Of a stretch of DNA of 64,000 bases, positions 17,522-30,051 are shown piece by piece. Position 1 is the first letter of the stretch. Each line of letters starts with the position of its first letter. Source of the stretch: Nitrosomonas ureae (lineage in GTDB: Bacteria > Pseudomonadota > Gammaproteobacteria > Burkholderiales > Nitrosomonadaceae); NCBI RefSeq assembly GCF_900206265.1, contig NZ_LT907782.1:1984001-2048000 (forward strand), in the 5' to 3' direction. Made by a program: the position numbers and the translations under genes. Below the pieces are notes generated by a model, which saw nothing but the letters and a program-made list of their open reading frames with translations, did no database searches and was not told where the DNA came from.

Positions 17522-17604
17522 ATCTGGCAGTCATGCTATCCTGAGGCGTTTACCCTGTAGATATAGACTTTGCGTCCCCCACTTTCGCGAGGTTTGCCCT
17601 TTTC
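17522..17604 (-). promoter_or_regulatory. Cyclic di-GMP-I riboswitch (GEMM-I) in the subtilase leader
   Basis: Read on the minus strand from 17604, the sequence shows the conserved GEMM-I landmarks in order. GGGCAAACC comes first. Next is a stem CCTCGC-GAAA-GTGGGG with the GNRA tetraloop that docks into its receptor. GACGCAAAG follows, containing the ligand-contacting positions, then a variable stem. AGGATAGCATGACTGCC comes last and closes P1 by pairing TGCC with the first GGCA. The aptamer ends about 112 bases before the protease ATG, leaving room for an expression platform. The GEMM-I class senses the biofilm/motility second messenger cyclic di-GMP. Whether it is an on- or off-switch cannot be read with certainty. 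Confidence 0.9.
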
Positions 17605-17798
17605 AGATAAAAATTGAATTATCAGAAAGCAAGTGAATCCTTGATAATTTCAATTCATTACTATCGGTTTAAAATAAGAGACCTTGACAATAGAAATATA
17701 GCTTTATGATCACATCCACATCTCTAATTATTTCTGAGGCTTACAGTCTGGAGTTGAAATTGGGGTTGTCACATTTTGACAGACAGCTTTTTCATAGG

Positions 17799-17817
17799 GA
17801 TCGAGAAAGTCTCGATC
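17799..17817. repeat. Perfect 8-bp hairpin in the gap before the transposase remnant
   Basis: GATCGAGA (17799-17806), loop AAG, TCTCGATC (17810-17817). Followed by TTT, it could be a weak terminator or an end of the decayed IS element. The rest of 17605-17893 holds no gene that I can see. Confidence 0.35.
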
Positions 17818-17890
17818 TTTAAAGGGGATTGCGGTTTAGCGAGTGGGGTTGTACCAGGATTAGATCCAAGTGAATATGGTCAGCCCATGA

Positions 17891-18270
<380 letters not shown>

Positions 18271-18362
18271 CTCAAACTAAAAAGTCTTCGGAAAAACCCG
18301 AAGCGATTCATAATTATGCATCAGTTTGCATAAGCGATGTATTTATAAAGGAGGAGATTAAA

Positions 18363-18749
18363 TTGACTATAGCGGACATGAATCATTTCACTGTATTAAG
18401 CAGTGATTTAGAAAAAAGTAAGGCTTTTTATATCAATATCCTGGGACTTAAAGAAGGTTACCGTCCACCCTTCGCATTTCCAGGGGCATGGCTGTATGTT
18501 GGAGATCGAGCAATACTGCATATCATGGCAGGCAGATCTATGCCAATCAATGCAGCGGGAGTCATAGATCACATGGCTTTTACCGCATCCAATCTGCAAG
18601 CCATGGTTGATACCTTAAGACAATACAATATCGATTATGAATTGCAGCGACTCAAGGGATTGGAAATCTGGCAATTATTTTGTCATGATCCAGATGGTGC
18701 AAAAGTTGAATTGGATTTTCCGGCACATGAATCAGAGCCTAAGCAATAA
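18363..18749 (+). CDS. VOC (glyoxalase/bleomycin-resistance fold) family protein
   Basis: 128 residues from a TTG start at 18363, chosen because a near-perfect Shine-Dalgarno AAGGAGGAG (18348-18356) lies six bases before it. The open frame extends back to 18267, but that part is transposase debris. Paired beta-alpha-beta-beta-beta modules are visible: MNHFTVLSSDLEKSKAFYIN, then ILGLKEGYRPPF with AWLYVGDRAILHIM, then IDHMAFTASNLQAMVDTLRQ and FCHDPDGAKVELDF. His and Glu residues at the expected metal positions (NHFTV, LHIM, DHMAF, KVELDF) suggest a metal-dependent enzyme. The substrate is unknown. It is convergent with the M48 protease gene, 4 bases apart. Confidence 0.85.
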   Translation: MTIADMNHFTVLSSDLEKSKAFYINILGLKEGYRPPFAFPGAWLYVGDRAILHIMAGRSMPINAAGVIDHMAFTASNLQAMVDTLRQYNIDYELQRLKGLEIWQLFCHDPDGAKVELDFPAHESEPKQ

Positions 18750-18753
18750 GTTC

Positions 18754-19539
18754 TTATTTCTTGCAATTTGGTTTTTTACCGGCTGCACGTGCTTGCTGCA
18801 ACATCTTGTTCGCCTTAGGTAAAAGTGCTCGCAAATCTTCAATGCGGGTTTCATGAGACGGATGAGTCGATAGGAATTCAGCCGGCTGTTCGCCTTGACT
18901 AGCCTGTGCCATTTTTTGCCATAATGTAATGCTTTCTTCAGGATTAAATCCGGCCTTCGCCATTAATTCAATGCCCATTGCATCGGCTTCACTTTCATGC
19001 AGGCGACTAAACGGCATAATTAAACCATATTGTGTCCCAACCCCAAGCAAGCCTAATGCGGTTTGTCCCATGGGAGTAGTCGGTGCAGCGACCGCCGCGA
19101 TGATTGACATCCCCATTTGCGCACCTAATTTCTGCGACATCCGTTCATTGCTATGTTTCGCCAGCACATGACCAATCTCATGACCGATCACGGCAGCTAA
19201 CTGATCTTGATTATCAACAAGATCAACCAATCCGGTATGAACACCAATTTTGTTTCCCGGCAAAGCAAAGGCATTCAACGTGCTGTCTTCAAACACCACC
19301 ACTTCCCAATCTCCTCCAATCTCGCGTGTAATAGTATTTGCAACACAACGAACAAACTGATTTTCCCTCGTATTTTGACTAATTGATTTTTCATTCTTCA
19401 TCGTCGTGAATGCCTGTAATCCCATAGCATCAAGCTCACTGTCAGGCATAAAAGCAAGTTGGCTTCTCCCCGTCGGCGTGGTCGCACAAGCTGCAAGTGA
19501 AAGAATAATGAATAAAATCAGTAATAATCTAAACTTCAT
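18754..19539 (-). CDS. M48-family zinc metalloprotease, lipoprotein (LoiP/YcaL-like)
   Basis: 261 residues. The lipoprotein signal ends in SLAAC (Cys18), so the protein should be anchored in the outer or inner membrane facing the periplasm. The zinc site HEIGH is at 120-124, preceded by the AFALPGNKIGVHTGLV strand typical of the family. The third ligand is the Glu in LHESEADAMGIELM, and STHPSHETRIEDL lies near the C-terminus. Such proteases degrade misfolded outer-membrane or periplasmic proteins and are often stress regulated. A strong GGAGGAG ribosome binding site precedes the ATG. It lacks the TPR part of BepA, so LoiP/YcaL is the closer comparison. Confidence 0.93.
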   Translation of the reverse strand: MKFRLLLILFIILSLAACATTPTGRSQLAFMPDSELDAMGLQAFTTMKNEKSISQNTRENQFVRCVANTITREIGGDWEVVVFEDSTLNAFALPGNKIGVHTGLVDLVDNQDQLAAVIGHEIGHVLAKHSNERMSQKLGAQMGMSIIAAVAAPTTPMGQTALGLLGVGTQYGLIMPFSRLHESEADAMGIELMAKAGFNPEESITLWQKMAQASQGEQPAEFLSTHPSHETRIEDLRALLPKANKMLQQARAAGKKPNCKK

Positions 19540-19719
19540 GATAAATGTTCTCCTCCATACGTTGGATCAGTGAGATTTTTCATTCGACTTTATGATGATA
19601 CAACTTTCGATCGTAAAGATATGTAAATTCATTGGATTGATAATGAACAAAACGACTCATGCAGCTGATAGCAAGAATATGGTATAACTCAACTCTCGAC
19701 AATAGAAAGGGTATCCAAA

Positions 19720-19926
19720 ATGAGCGATCATGTTTATAAAGTCATAGAAATTGTTGGCTCGTCAACCCAAAGCAGTGATCATGCCATCCAACAAGCAGTT
19801 ACAAAAGCCAGCACAAGCCTGCGTAACCTGGATTGGTTTGAAGTTGTGGAAACACGCGGCCATATCGTTGATGGCAAGGTCGCACACTATCAAGTAAAAC
19901 TTAAAATCGGCTTTCGACTGGATTAA
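19720..19926 (+). CDS. Dodecin family flavin-binding protein
   Basis: 68 residues, the standard dodecin length. The pattern VYKVIEIVGSSTQSSDHAIQQAV, then SLRNLDWFEVVETRGHI and YQVKLKIGFRLD is diagnostic. The central Trp (DWFEV) stacks on flavin in bacterial dodecins, and the residues around ETRGHI line the pocket. Dodecins assemble into hollow dodecamers that store or buffer flavins such as FMN, in the cytoplasm. It is preceded by an AAAGGG ribosome binding site and appears monocistronic, divergent from the M48 protease gene with a 180-base shared promoter region. Confidence 0.95.
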   Translation: MSDHVYKVIEIVGSSTQSSDHAIQQAVTKASTSLRNLDWFEVVETRGHIVDGKVAHYQVKLKIGFRLD

Positions 19927-20137
19927 TGTATTAGCAGGATTATCCTGTCGGCTCTAGAAAAAATATTACAAGTAATCTTAGGATATTGATAGTGCATTTA
20001 AATCGAAACTCTGATGAGATTTATTCCGCTAAGTAAATCTCTGATAAGAGCAAACAAATATTGCTTCTGTCAACAAGAGCTAATAATAGACACAATTCAT
20101 GTGGATACATCACGGTATAATTAGCTATCTCAAGTAA

Positions 20138-22801
<2,664 letters not shown>

Positions 22802-22821
22802 ATAATTCCCACTCTTGGTCC

Positions 22822-23340
22822 ATGGTAAAAATACTTAAACAGCAGTTTCTTCTCCTGATCGTTGTGATTTTATTATTGACAGCTTGTGGTTTTAAGCTGC
22901 GTGGGCAAGCTGCCGCACTACCGTTCAAGACAATGTATGTTACGGCGCCGGAGGGACACACGATCGGCATAGAGATGGAGCGCATGATCAAAGCCACACC
23001 GACAACCCGTTTATCTCAAAGCGCTGCAGAAGCGGAAGCAACCCTGGACATTATCAGTGCGATAAATGAAAGAGCCATTTTGTCTTTGTCCGGTGGTGGT
23101 CGCGTACGGGATTTTAATTTGATTTATCGGGTGAATTATCGCGTATTGGATAACAGAGGTATCGAAATCATGCCCAATACTGAAGTATCCTTAACCCGGG
23201 TTCTACCGTTTCTGGATGCGCAAATCCTGGCTAAGGAAGCGGAAGAGAGGTTATTGTTAAAAGATATGCAATCCGACGCAATTCAACAAATCCTGTGGCG
23301 TTTATCGACGATTAAGTTTCCCGCGGAAAGCACGCAGTAA
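22822..23340 (+). CDS. lptE: LPS-assembly lipoprotein LptE
   Basis: 172 residues. The signal peptide ends in the lipobox LLTAC (Cys22) followed by GFKLRG, the usual opening of mature LptE. The body shows the two-helix, four-strand layout with the MPNTEVSLTRVLPFLDAQILAKEAEE segment. LptE is an outer-membrane lipoprotein that plugs the LptD barrel and takes part in placing lipopolysaccharide at the cell surface. Located 20 bases after leuS and 33 before holA, the conserved leuS-lptE-holA arrangement. Confidence 0.93.
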   Translation: MVKILKQQFLLLIVVILLLTACGFKLRGQAAALPFKTMYVTAPEGHTIGIEMERMIKATPTTRLSQSAAEAEATLDIISAINERAILSLSGGGRVRDFNLIYRVNYRVLDNRGIEIMPNTEVSLTRVLPFLDAQILAKEAEERLLLKDMQSDAIQQILWRLSTIKFPAESTQ

Positions 23341-23373
23341 TCCTGTGATCGTTTCGCATAGTGTATTTTTACC

Positions 23374-24408
23374 ATGCGCATAAAGCTTGAGCAATTAGCG
23401 CAATCGCTGCAAAAGCAAACTGCATCTCTATACACTTTATTGGGCAATGAACCGCTGCTGATTCTGGAAGCTGCGGACCTGATCCGCGCTCACGCGCACC
23501 AACATGGGTATACCGAACGCAAAGTTTTCACTGTCGATCAGCACTTCGATTGGTCTGATCTGCTGCATGCCGGCAATAATCTGTCCTTGTTTGGTGAGCG
23601 TAAAATTATGGATATTCGCATCCCTTCCGGCAAACCCGGCAAGGAAGGCGGTAAAGCCATCGAGGCCTATTGCGATACCCTTCCTCAAGACACGCTGACA
23701 CTCCTCACGTTACCTCGGATCGATAAACAAGGACAAGCAACACGGTGGTTCAAAGCACTCGAAACCTCCGGCGTTCTAATTCAAGCGTACCCAATAGAAC
23801 GTAATCAGCTGCCCATCTGGATCGGACAACGTCTTGACAAACAGCAACAAAAAACTGATTCTGCCACGCTGCAATTTCTTGCGGACCAGGTTGAAGGCAA
23901 TTTACTCGCCGCTCATCAGGAAATTCAGAAACTTGCATTGCTCTACCCCAGCGGCAATTTAACTTTCGAGCAAATCAAGGATGCGGTGCTGAATGTAGCG
24001 CGCTATGATGCATTTCAATTATCAGATGCCATGATCCATGGGGATTCCGCACGCTTTATCCGTATCCTGACCGGTTTGCAAGCTGAAGGTGTTGCTCCGT
24101 TACTAATTCTCGCCACCTTAACTGAACAAATACGACAACTCATTATAATCCGCAAGGGCCTCGACACGGGTCAGTCACCCGTTCAGTTACTGCAAACCGC
24201 CAGAATCTGGGGTGATCGGCAAAAATCAGTACAAGCTGCCGCCAAACGCATCAACCTGCAAGTACTAATGCAGGGCTTATCCGATGCTGCAATGATAGAT
24301 CGGATGATTAAAGGGGCGGCCCAAGGGGACGCTTGGGATAGATTGGTACAACTAGGACTGCGCCTCACACTTCAAAAAAATAAAAATTTCATCAGTATAA
24401 TTAAGTAA
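23374..24408 (+). CDS. holA: DNA polymerase III subunit delta
   Basis: 344 residues, the typical length. The start MRIKLEQLAQSLQKQTASLYTLLGNEPLLILEAADLIR is the characteristic HolA opening, with the LLGNEPLL stretch in place of a functional P-loop. FDWSDLLHAGNNLSLFGERKIMDIR and SDAMIHGDSARFIRILTGLQAEGVAPLLIL follow, which are clamp-loader AAA+-like regions. Delta is the wrench that opens the beta sliding clamp within the clamp-loader complex. It is the last gene of the leuS-lptE-holA unit. The 430 bases after it hold no further gene in this direction until the chemoreceptor. Confidence 0.95.
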   Translation: MRIKLEQLAQSLQKQTASLYTLLGNEPLLILEAADLIRAHAHQHGYTERKVFTVDQHFDWSDLLHAGNNLSLFGERKIMDIRIPSGKPGKEGGKAIEAYCDTLPQDTLTLLTLPRIDKQGQATRWFKALETSGVLIQAYPIERNQLPIWIGQRLDKQQQKTDSATLQFLADQVEGNLLAAHQEIQKLALLYPSGNLTFEQIKDAVLNVARYDAFQLSDAMIHGDSARFIRILTGLQAEGVAPLLILATLTEQIRQLIIIRKGLDTGQSPVQLLQTARIWGDRQKSVQAAAKRINLQVLMQGLSDAAMIDRMIKGAAQGDAWDRLVQLGLRLTLQKNKNFISIIK

Positions 24409-24847
24409 TTGCCATTTCATCAGACGGATTATTCGAAGCAGGCTATTACTGCATTTTGATACCACAATTCATTTCTGTTGACACTTGACTGGAGTAGTTT
24501 TTATTTTTAATGACCCGTCGGTCAAAAATAATACTGTCACAATTCGATATCACTACCCATAAATCAAAATCGTGGAAAAATGATCTGATCAACTCAAACT
24601 GAGAGTCAGATTCTCTTGGGCAGTACCGGCTTTGATTCTTTGAGGGATTAGCACATTTATTTAAACTGATCTCAGATCAGAGTAAACAAAACAGAGACAT
24701 CAATCATTAGGATCCAATATTGTTACAAAACTTTATTTGCACCATATTTGATCTAGATCAATACTCTCGCTATTAGTAATTCATTTTTTAAAATATAGGT
24801 CGCTGCATTGCTTACAAAATTTCATAAATACAGGAAGGATGACAGCG
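24409..24847 (+). promoter_or_regulatory. Regulatory gap before the PAS chemoreceptor, with a perfect FNR-type box at 24748-24761
   Basis: No gene is seen in these bases. At 24748-24761 lies TTGATCTAGATCAA, a perfect palindrome equal to the FNR/ANR consensus TTGAT-N4-ATCAA. A -10-like TAAAAT (24789-24794) lies about 30 bases further on, which would place the box near -45 from a start at about 24801. That is the usual position of an activating FNR site. A shorter dyad, TGACC-CGTC-GGTCA, occurs around 24519-24532. The position makes oxygen-dependent control of the downstream redox-type chemoreceptor likely. The factor itself is not in the window. Confidence 0.7.
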
Positions 24848-26569
24848 ATGAGAGTAAATCTGCCAGTTTCTAATACAGAATATCCTATTGACGATGATAC
24901 CCTAATTTTATCCACCACTGACACAAAAGGACGCATTACCTATGTAAATCAGACTTTTATTGAGGTTAGCGGATTCTCGACAGAAGAACTGATAGGTAAA
25001 GCGCATAACATTGTGCGGCACCCTGATATGCCACCACAGGCATTTGAAGATTTATGGAGAACACTCCAAGCTGGCAAACCATGGACTGGACTGGTTAAGA
25101 ATCGCCGTAAAAATGGAGATTTTTATTGGGTTCTTGGTAACGCCACACCCCTGATAGAAAATGGATCTATTGTTGGCTATTTGTCTGTGCGCACAAAGCC
25201 CTCTCGTCAAGTAATCGAAACAATCGCGCCAATATATCGTCAATTTATTAATGGAACGGCTAGAAATCTGAAAATTGAAAATGGCGGCATTGTTCGTACC
25301 GATTTTGTTGGCAAGGTTAACTCATTTCTTAAAATGACTTTGGGTAAGCGTATCGCACTGTATATGTCTATACCAACACTCTTGTTATTAAGCGCGGTAA
25401 GTGCTGGTTGGTGGGGGTTAACGCAAGCAGCAACAACTTCATGGTTAAATGATTTTATTTTAACTACCGCCACCAGCGGTACTTTATTAATGTGTTTAGC
25501 TGGATTCTTGATAAGGCAAAATACGCTAGAACCGTTGAATAAAGCTATAGAAATAGCGAATACCCTCGCTGCTGGTGATCTGCAATCCAAAATCACCAAT
25601 AAGTTTTCGGATGAGTTTGGTGTTTTGATTAAATCCCTTACACAAATGGGTATTAATCTCAGAGCAACCGTTTCAGATGTTCGCAACAGCGCTGAATCAG
25701 TGCGCCAAGCATCCAGTGAAATAGCCAGTGGTAATCTGGATTTATCTCAGCGTACAGAAGAGCAAGCTTCATCACTTGAAGAAACTGCATCCAGTATGGA
25801 AGAACTTACTTCAACAGTAAAACAAAATGCTGATAATGCCAGACAGGCTGATCATCTCTCGACCGATGCAAGTGATATTGCGCTTCGGGGAGGTCAGTTA
25901 ATGAATGACGTGGTTAATACAATGTCTTTGATTAGTGAGAGCTCCAATAAGATTGCAAGCATTATAAATGTAATTGACGGAATTGCTTTTCAGACCAATA
26001 TTCTTGCTTTGAATGCCGCTGTAGAGGCTGCTCGTGCTGGCGAACAAGGCCGGGGGTTTGCTGTTGTTGCTACAGAAGTTCGAAATCTGGCTCAACGAAG
26101 CGCAGCGGCTGCTAAGGAAATAAAGAATCTTATCGATAACTCGGTGGAAAAAGTTGAAAATGGCACCAGGCTGGTAAATGAAGCAGGCAAAACTATGGAG
26201 GAAATCGTTACTTCGATTAAACATGTTGCTGAAATTATGTCGGAAATTACAGCCGCCTCTCAAGAACAGAGCTCAGGCATCGAGCAGGTCAATCAAGCAG
26301 TTGCGCAAATGGATGAAGTTACACAGCAGAATGCTGCGTTGGTGGAAGAAGCTGCAGCATCCGCGGAATCTCTGGAAAATCAAGCCAAGGATTTGACCGG
26401 AGCAATTTCAATTTTCAAAGTCGGTCAAGCTATGAGCAATACCGCCACAATTCGACAAATTACTACTAGTAAATCAACCTCACGGAAAAATAGGGTTATT
26501 TCAGTAGTAAAAAATTATCAAGAAAAAAAGGTTGTTAACAGTGACAGGGAAAGCTGGAATAAACCTTAA
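24848..26569 (+). CDS. PAS-domain methyl-accepting chemotaxis protein (Aer-like)
   Basis: 573 residues. ATG 24848 is preferred over 24839 because AGGAAGG ends nine bases before it and abuts the earlier ATG. The N-terminal PAS domain (about 15-120) carries [34 protein letters not shown] and [18 protein letters not shown], the Aer/FAD-binding PAS pattern. Two closely spaced membrane helices (about 175-227) have almost no periplasmic loop, so the sensor is cytoplasmic. HAMP and a standard signalling hairpin ([20 protein letters not shown]) follow. The C-terminus has no CheR-binding WxxF tail, as in Aer. It likely steers the cell by redox or oxygen state. The FNR-type box upstream agrees with this. 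Confidence 0.93.
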   Translation: MRVNLPVSNTEYPIDDDTLILSTTDTKGRITYVNQTFIEVSGFSTEELIGKAHNIVRHPDMPPQAFEDLWRTLQAGKPWTGLVKNRRKNGDFYWVLGNATPLIENGSIVGYLSVRTKPSRQVIETIAPIYRQFINGTARNLKIENGGIVRTDFVGKVNSFLKMTLGKRIALYMSIPTLLLLSAVSAGWWGLTQAATTSWLNDFILTTATSGTLLMCLAGFLIRQNTLEPLNKAIEIANTLAAGDLQSKITNKFSDEFGVLIKSLTQMGINLRATVSDVRNSAESVRQASSEIASGNLDLSQRTEEQASSLEETASSMEELTSTVKQNADNARQADHLSTDASDIALRGGQLMNDVVNTMSLISESSNKIASIINVIDGIAFQTNILALNAAVEAARAGEQGRGFAVVATEVRNLAQRSAAAAKEIKNLIDNSVEKVENGTRLVNEAGKTMEEIVTSIKHVAEIMSEITAASQEQSSGIEQVNQAVAQMDEVTQQNAALVEEAAASAESLENQAKDLTGAISIFKVGQAMSNTATIRQITTSKSTSRKNRVISVVKNYQEKKVVNSDRESWNKP

Positions 26570-26694
26570 GGTGCTAAAAAATAAAAATGCGCAGCGCAAT
26601 ACTATATCCCTATTCCGTCCAAAACACTGTCAGGAAAACATTCATACATGAATGATTCGATCATTCTTTGCCATAGCGTGTTTTCAAAAAGCTC

Positions 26695-26725
26695 ATAAAA
26701 AAGATCCCCGCTACAGGAAGCGGGG
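26695..26725 (-). terminator. Intrinsic terminator downstream of ftsZ
   Basis: CCCCGCT (26706-26712) and AGCGGGG (26719-26725) pair around a 6-base loop. On the minus strand the stem is followed by ATC and then a run of six T. It lies about 75 bases past the ftsZ stop (26798) and points the right way, so it should end the whole dcw transcript. It also separates the cluster from the convergent chemoreceptor gene. Confidence 0.85.
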
Positions 26726-26797
26726 TATCAATTATTCTTTTCAATGTACCACTTTCGAATCAGTAATGCGTTCTCAAGATCAGAAAAATAAGATTTG

Positions 26798-27955
26798 TTA
26801 ATCCGCTTGTCTTCTTAAAAAAGCTGGAATATCCATAGGATCTACACCCGATTGGCGCATAGCTGCCACTGTAGCATTGCTTCTTCTGCCTGTGCGCATA
26901 ACAGCTGGCTCCTCGGCTGAAAAAATGGAGTCCCTGTCATCCGTTCCAGTGCGAGTATGCACAACGGTTAAAGGAGAATTTTGATTCTGACTCTGGCCAA
27001 CAAGACTACCTAGCCCGGTAGCTACCATCGTCACACGCAAATTATCAGTCATATTTTCATCGATAACTGTACCTACAATAATTGTGGCATCTTCAGCAGT
27101 CAAGTCTTTGATTGTATTCATTACTTCATGCACTTCACGCATTTTCAGTGTTTGACTGGCTGTAATGTTCACCAAAATACCACGCGCGCCTGACAAGGAA
27201 ATATCTTCCAGTAATGGACTCGAAACGGCGCGCTCGGCAGCCACTCGTGCGCGATCAACACCCATAGCTATCGCCGAGCCCATCATTGCCATACCCATTT
27301 CAGACATGACCGTTCTGACGTCGGCAAAATCAACGTTTACCAGGCCTGGACAATTAATAACCTCCGCGATTCCGGCTACTGCACCGTGAAGCACATCGTT
27401 AGCTGCCTTGAACGCATCCAGCATAGAGATGTCATTACCCAACACCATCATTAGCTTATCGTTAGGAATTACAATCAATGAATCAACGTGTTGCGATAGC
27501 TCCTCCATCCCCGCCTTAGCTGCAACCAGACGTTTCCCTTCAAATGAAAAAGGCTTACTGACAACCGCTACGGTCAAAATACCCATTTCTTTCGCAACTT
27601 GCGCCACAACCGGTGCTGCGCCTGTACCTGTACCCCCCCCCATGCCGGCGGTAATAAACAGCATATCTGCACCCTGTATCAATTCAGCGATACGATCACG
27701 ATCCTCAAGTGCAGCCTCACGTCCGATTTCGGGGTTAGCGCCTGCACCCAATCCTTTGGTAATTCCTGTGCCCAATTGCAGGATCGTTGGAGCTTTATTA
27801 GTTTTCAATGCCTGCGCATCAGTATTCATACTGATAAACTCAACGCCTTGCATTCCATTCTGGATCATATGATCCACAGCATTGCTTCCGCAGCCACCAA
27901 CACCAACAACTTTGATGACCGCCTCTTGAGTATCGTTATTCATGATTTCGAACAT
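26798..27955 (-). CDS. ftsZ: Cell division protein FtsZ
   Basis: 385 residues, tubulin-like GTPase that polymerises into the cytokinetic ring. The N-terminal GVGGCGSNAVDHM and the tubulin signature GGGTGTG (106-112) bind nucleotide, and the T7-loop region NVDFADVRTVM is present. After a poorly conserved linker the protein ends with the conserved tail MDIPAFLRRQAD, the docking site for FtsA and ZipA-type partners. ATG 27955 has AAAGGAG with a 7-base spacing. It is the last gene of the cluster; lpxC, often next in gammaproteobacteria, is absent and a terminator follows. The region between ftsA and ftsZ is 68 bases. Confidence 0.99.
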   Translation of the reverse strand: MFEIMNNDTQEAVIKVVGVGGCGSNAVDHMIQNGMQGVEFISMNTDAQALKTNKAPTILQLGTGITKGLGAGANPEIGREAALEDRDRIAELIQGADMLFITAGMGGGTGTGAAPVVAQVAKEMGILTVAVVSKPFSFEGKRLVAAKAGMEELSQHVDSLIVIPNDKLMMVLGNDISMLDAFKAANDVLHGAVAGIAEVINCPGLVNVDFADVRTVMSEMGMAMMGSAIAMGVDRARVAAERAVSSPLLEDISLSGARGILVNITASQTLKMREVHEVMNTIKDLTAEDATIIVGTVIDENMTDNLRVTMVATGLGSLVGQSQNQNSPLTVVHTRTGTDDRDSIFSAEEPAVMRTGRRSNATVAAMRQSGVDPMDIPAFLRRQAD

Positions 27956-28023
27956 ATTGTTTCTCCTTTAGTACATTGAAATTAAAGCTGCCTGACTGTT
28001 AATACAACCCTTGAGATTTCTAA

Positions 28024-29262
28024 TTAAAAGTTTCTTTGGAACCATCCCTTCATCCTGGAGAAAATCTGCTTGGCAGAACCCCCTTGTAATCTTGAACCAT
28101 GTTGATGCTGCATCTGCTGCATACCCGCCAGAATTAAACCAATCCCTGTCGAGTATCGAGGCGTATGGATGACTTCCCTTAAATTGCCATGATAATTGGG
28201 CAAGCCCTGCCGCACAGGCATATGGAATATTTCTTCACCCAATTCCACCATCCCGCGTAGCGAAGCAGACCCTCCGGTTATTACGATACCCGATGAGAGC
28301 AGCTCTTCAAATCCACTCCGACGTAGCTCAGCCTGAACCAGACAATAAAGCTCTTCTGCACGGGGTTCTATCACTTCCGCCAAGGTTTGTTTGGAAAGCT
28401 GGCGCGAACCACGATTACCCACATCCGGAACTTCAACCATTTCTTTAGTATCTGCAAGGCTCCTCAATGCGCAACCATAGCGGCATTTGATATCCTCCGC
28501 GCTTTTGGTCGGCGTGCGCAATGCCATCGCAATATCATTGGTTATTTGATCACCAGCAATGGGTATCACCGCAGTATGTCTAATCGCCCCATGTGTAAAT
28601 ACCGCAATATCTGTCGTTCCACCACCAATATCGACCAGGCACACCCCCAGATCTTTTTCATCTTCAGATAATACGGCCATTGCTGATGCCAATGGCTGCA
28701 ATATCAAATCACGCACTTCCAAACCGCATCGATGCACGCATTTCACAATATTCTGTGCAGCCGAAACTGCGCCTGTCACAATATGTACTTTCACCTCCAA
28801 GCGTATGCCGCTCATACCTACCGGTTCACGCACATCCTCCTGGCCATCAATAATGAATTCCTGATTCAGGACATGTAGAATTTGCTGGTCGGCGGGTATA
28901 TTGACAGCCTTTGCCGCTTCCATAACACGTTCCACGTCTTTCTCAGTGACTTCCTTGTCCTTGATAGGAACCATGCCATTTGAATTAAAACCTTTGATGT
29001 GGCTGCCGGCTATCCCGGTATATACTTCATGAATTTTACAGTCCGCCATTAATTCCGCTTCTTCCAGTGCACGCTGAATCGCATTGACGGTAGTTTCAAT
29101 ATTGGCCACAACGCCTTTTTTTAATCCGCGGGAAGGATGGCTGCCCAATCCAATAATCTCGATTCCCCCTTCCGGAAGGACTTCCGCAACAATGGCTACA
29201 ATCTTTGATGTACCAATATCAAGTCCAACGATCAGATTTCTATTGTCTCTAGTTTTATTCAT
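28024..29262 (-). CDS. ftsA: Cell division protein FtsA
   Basis: 412 residues, an actin-fold ATPase that anchors FtsZ filaments to the membrane. The phosphate-binding loop NLIVGLDIGTSKIVAIVAEV opens the protein, and VCLVDIGGGTTDIAVF and GIVITGGSASLRGM follow in the order of the family. The SHS2-type 1C domain lies in between (about 85-165). The C-terminus FSRMKGWFQRNF is a basic amphipathic helix, the membrane-targeting sequence. It lies 12 bases after ftsQ and is co-transcribed with ftsZ. Confidence 0.98.
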   Translation of the reverse strand: MNKTRDNRNLIVGLDIGTSKIVAIVAEVLPEGGIEIIGLGSHPSRGLKKGVVANIETTVNAIQRALEEAELMADCKIHEVYTGIAGSHIKGFNSNGMVPIKDKEVTEKDVERVMEAAKAVNIPADQQILHVLNQEFIIDGQEDVREPVGMSGIRLEVKVHIVTGAVSAAQNIVKCVHRCGLEVRDLILQPLASAMAVLSEDEKDLGVCLVDIGGGTTDIAVFTHGAIRHTAVIPIAGDQITNDIAMALRTPTKSAEDIKCRYGCALRSLADTKEMVEVPDVGNRGSRQLSKQTLAEVIEPRAEELYCLVQAELRRSGFEELLSSGIVITGGSASLRGMVELGEEIFHMPVRQGLPNYHGNLREVIHTPRYSTGIGLILAGMQQMQHQHGSRLQGGSAKQIFSRMKGWFQRNF

Positions 29263-29274
29263 CTAAATTCTATC

Positions 29275-30051
29275 TCACGTTTCTCTCTTAACAGCGGATT
29301 TATGAGGCTCTCGTTGCATCGTTTCGGGCATGCGGATAGCAAAACCATTGGGGTAACGCAAATCAACATATACCAATGACTCTTGCTGATTTAACCGGGC
29401 GATGCTGTGGTCATATACTGAAACATAGCGAATCAATCTCTCCTCAATCTCATTTCGTCCCAGTTCCAATACCGTCCCCGTATTCAAATGAATGCGCCAT
29501 GCATAACGCTGCGTCAACATGACTTGTTCAATTTGCTGCTGTAGAGGCGCTAATATTTGATTAAAACGTCTATATTGCTGCGTTACCTCAAGAGCGCTGG
29601 CTTCATTTGGGCCAATAAAAACTGGCAAATCCATATCAGCGGTAACTCGAAATACCTCACCATGAGTATTCACCAAGGCCTGGCTTCCCCAATATGCCAA
29701 TGCTTGATGCTCTTCTAACGTAACATTTAATCCGTGAGGCCACTCCCGATTCACACGGGCATCCCGTACCCATGGTAATTTTACAAAAGCTTCGCGCACT
29801 GCGGTTAAATTAACTGAAATAAAATTTCCTTCAATCTCTTTGCGCACCAAATTTTCTATTTGAGTATAGTGAACATTCTGTAATTGTGAATTATTCTTCC
29901 CCACACCCTGAACAACCTGCAGATTAATTTCTTTTATGGGAAACAGCGGCGGCCTGATTAACTGCATACCGATCCCGTACAGCACCGCCATTACCACCAA
30001 AACAAATAACGATTTGGCTAACAAATTCAGCGCATGATGATTATTCCACAT
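29275..30051 (-). CDS. ftsQ: Cell division protein FtsQ
   Basis: 258 residues, bitopic inner-membrane divisome protein. A short cytoplasmic tail is followed by a membrane helix at about 8-28 ([20 protein letters not shown]) and the POTRA domain (about 35-115: [21 protein letters not shown] ... [28 protein letters not shown]). A beta domain ends near [16 protein letters not shown]. FtsQ recruits FtsB and FtsL and so controls septal peptidoglycan synthesis. Its start overlaps the end of ddlB by 11 bases, indicating coupling. Confidence 0.96.
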   Translation of the reverse strand: MWNNHHALNLLAKSLFVLVVMAVLYGIGMQLIRPPLFPIKEINLQVVQGVGKNNSQLQNVHYTQIENLVRKEIEGNFISVNLTAVREAFVKLPWVRDARVNREWPHGLNVTLEEHQALAYWGSQALVNTHGEVFRVTADMDLPVFIGPNEASALEVTQQYRRFNQILAPLQQQIEQVMLTQRYAWRIHLNTGTVLELGRNEIEERLIRYVSVYDHSIARLNQQESLVYVDLRYPNGFAIRMPETMQREPHKSAVKRET

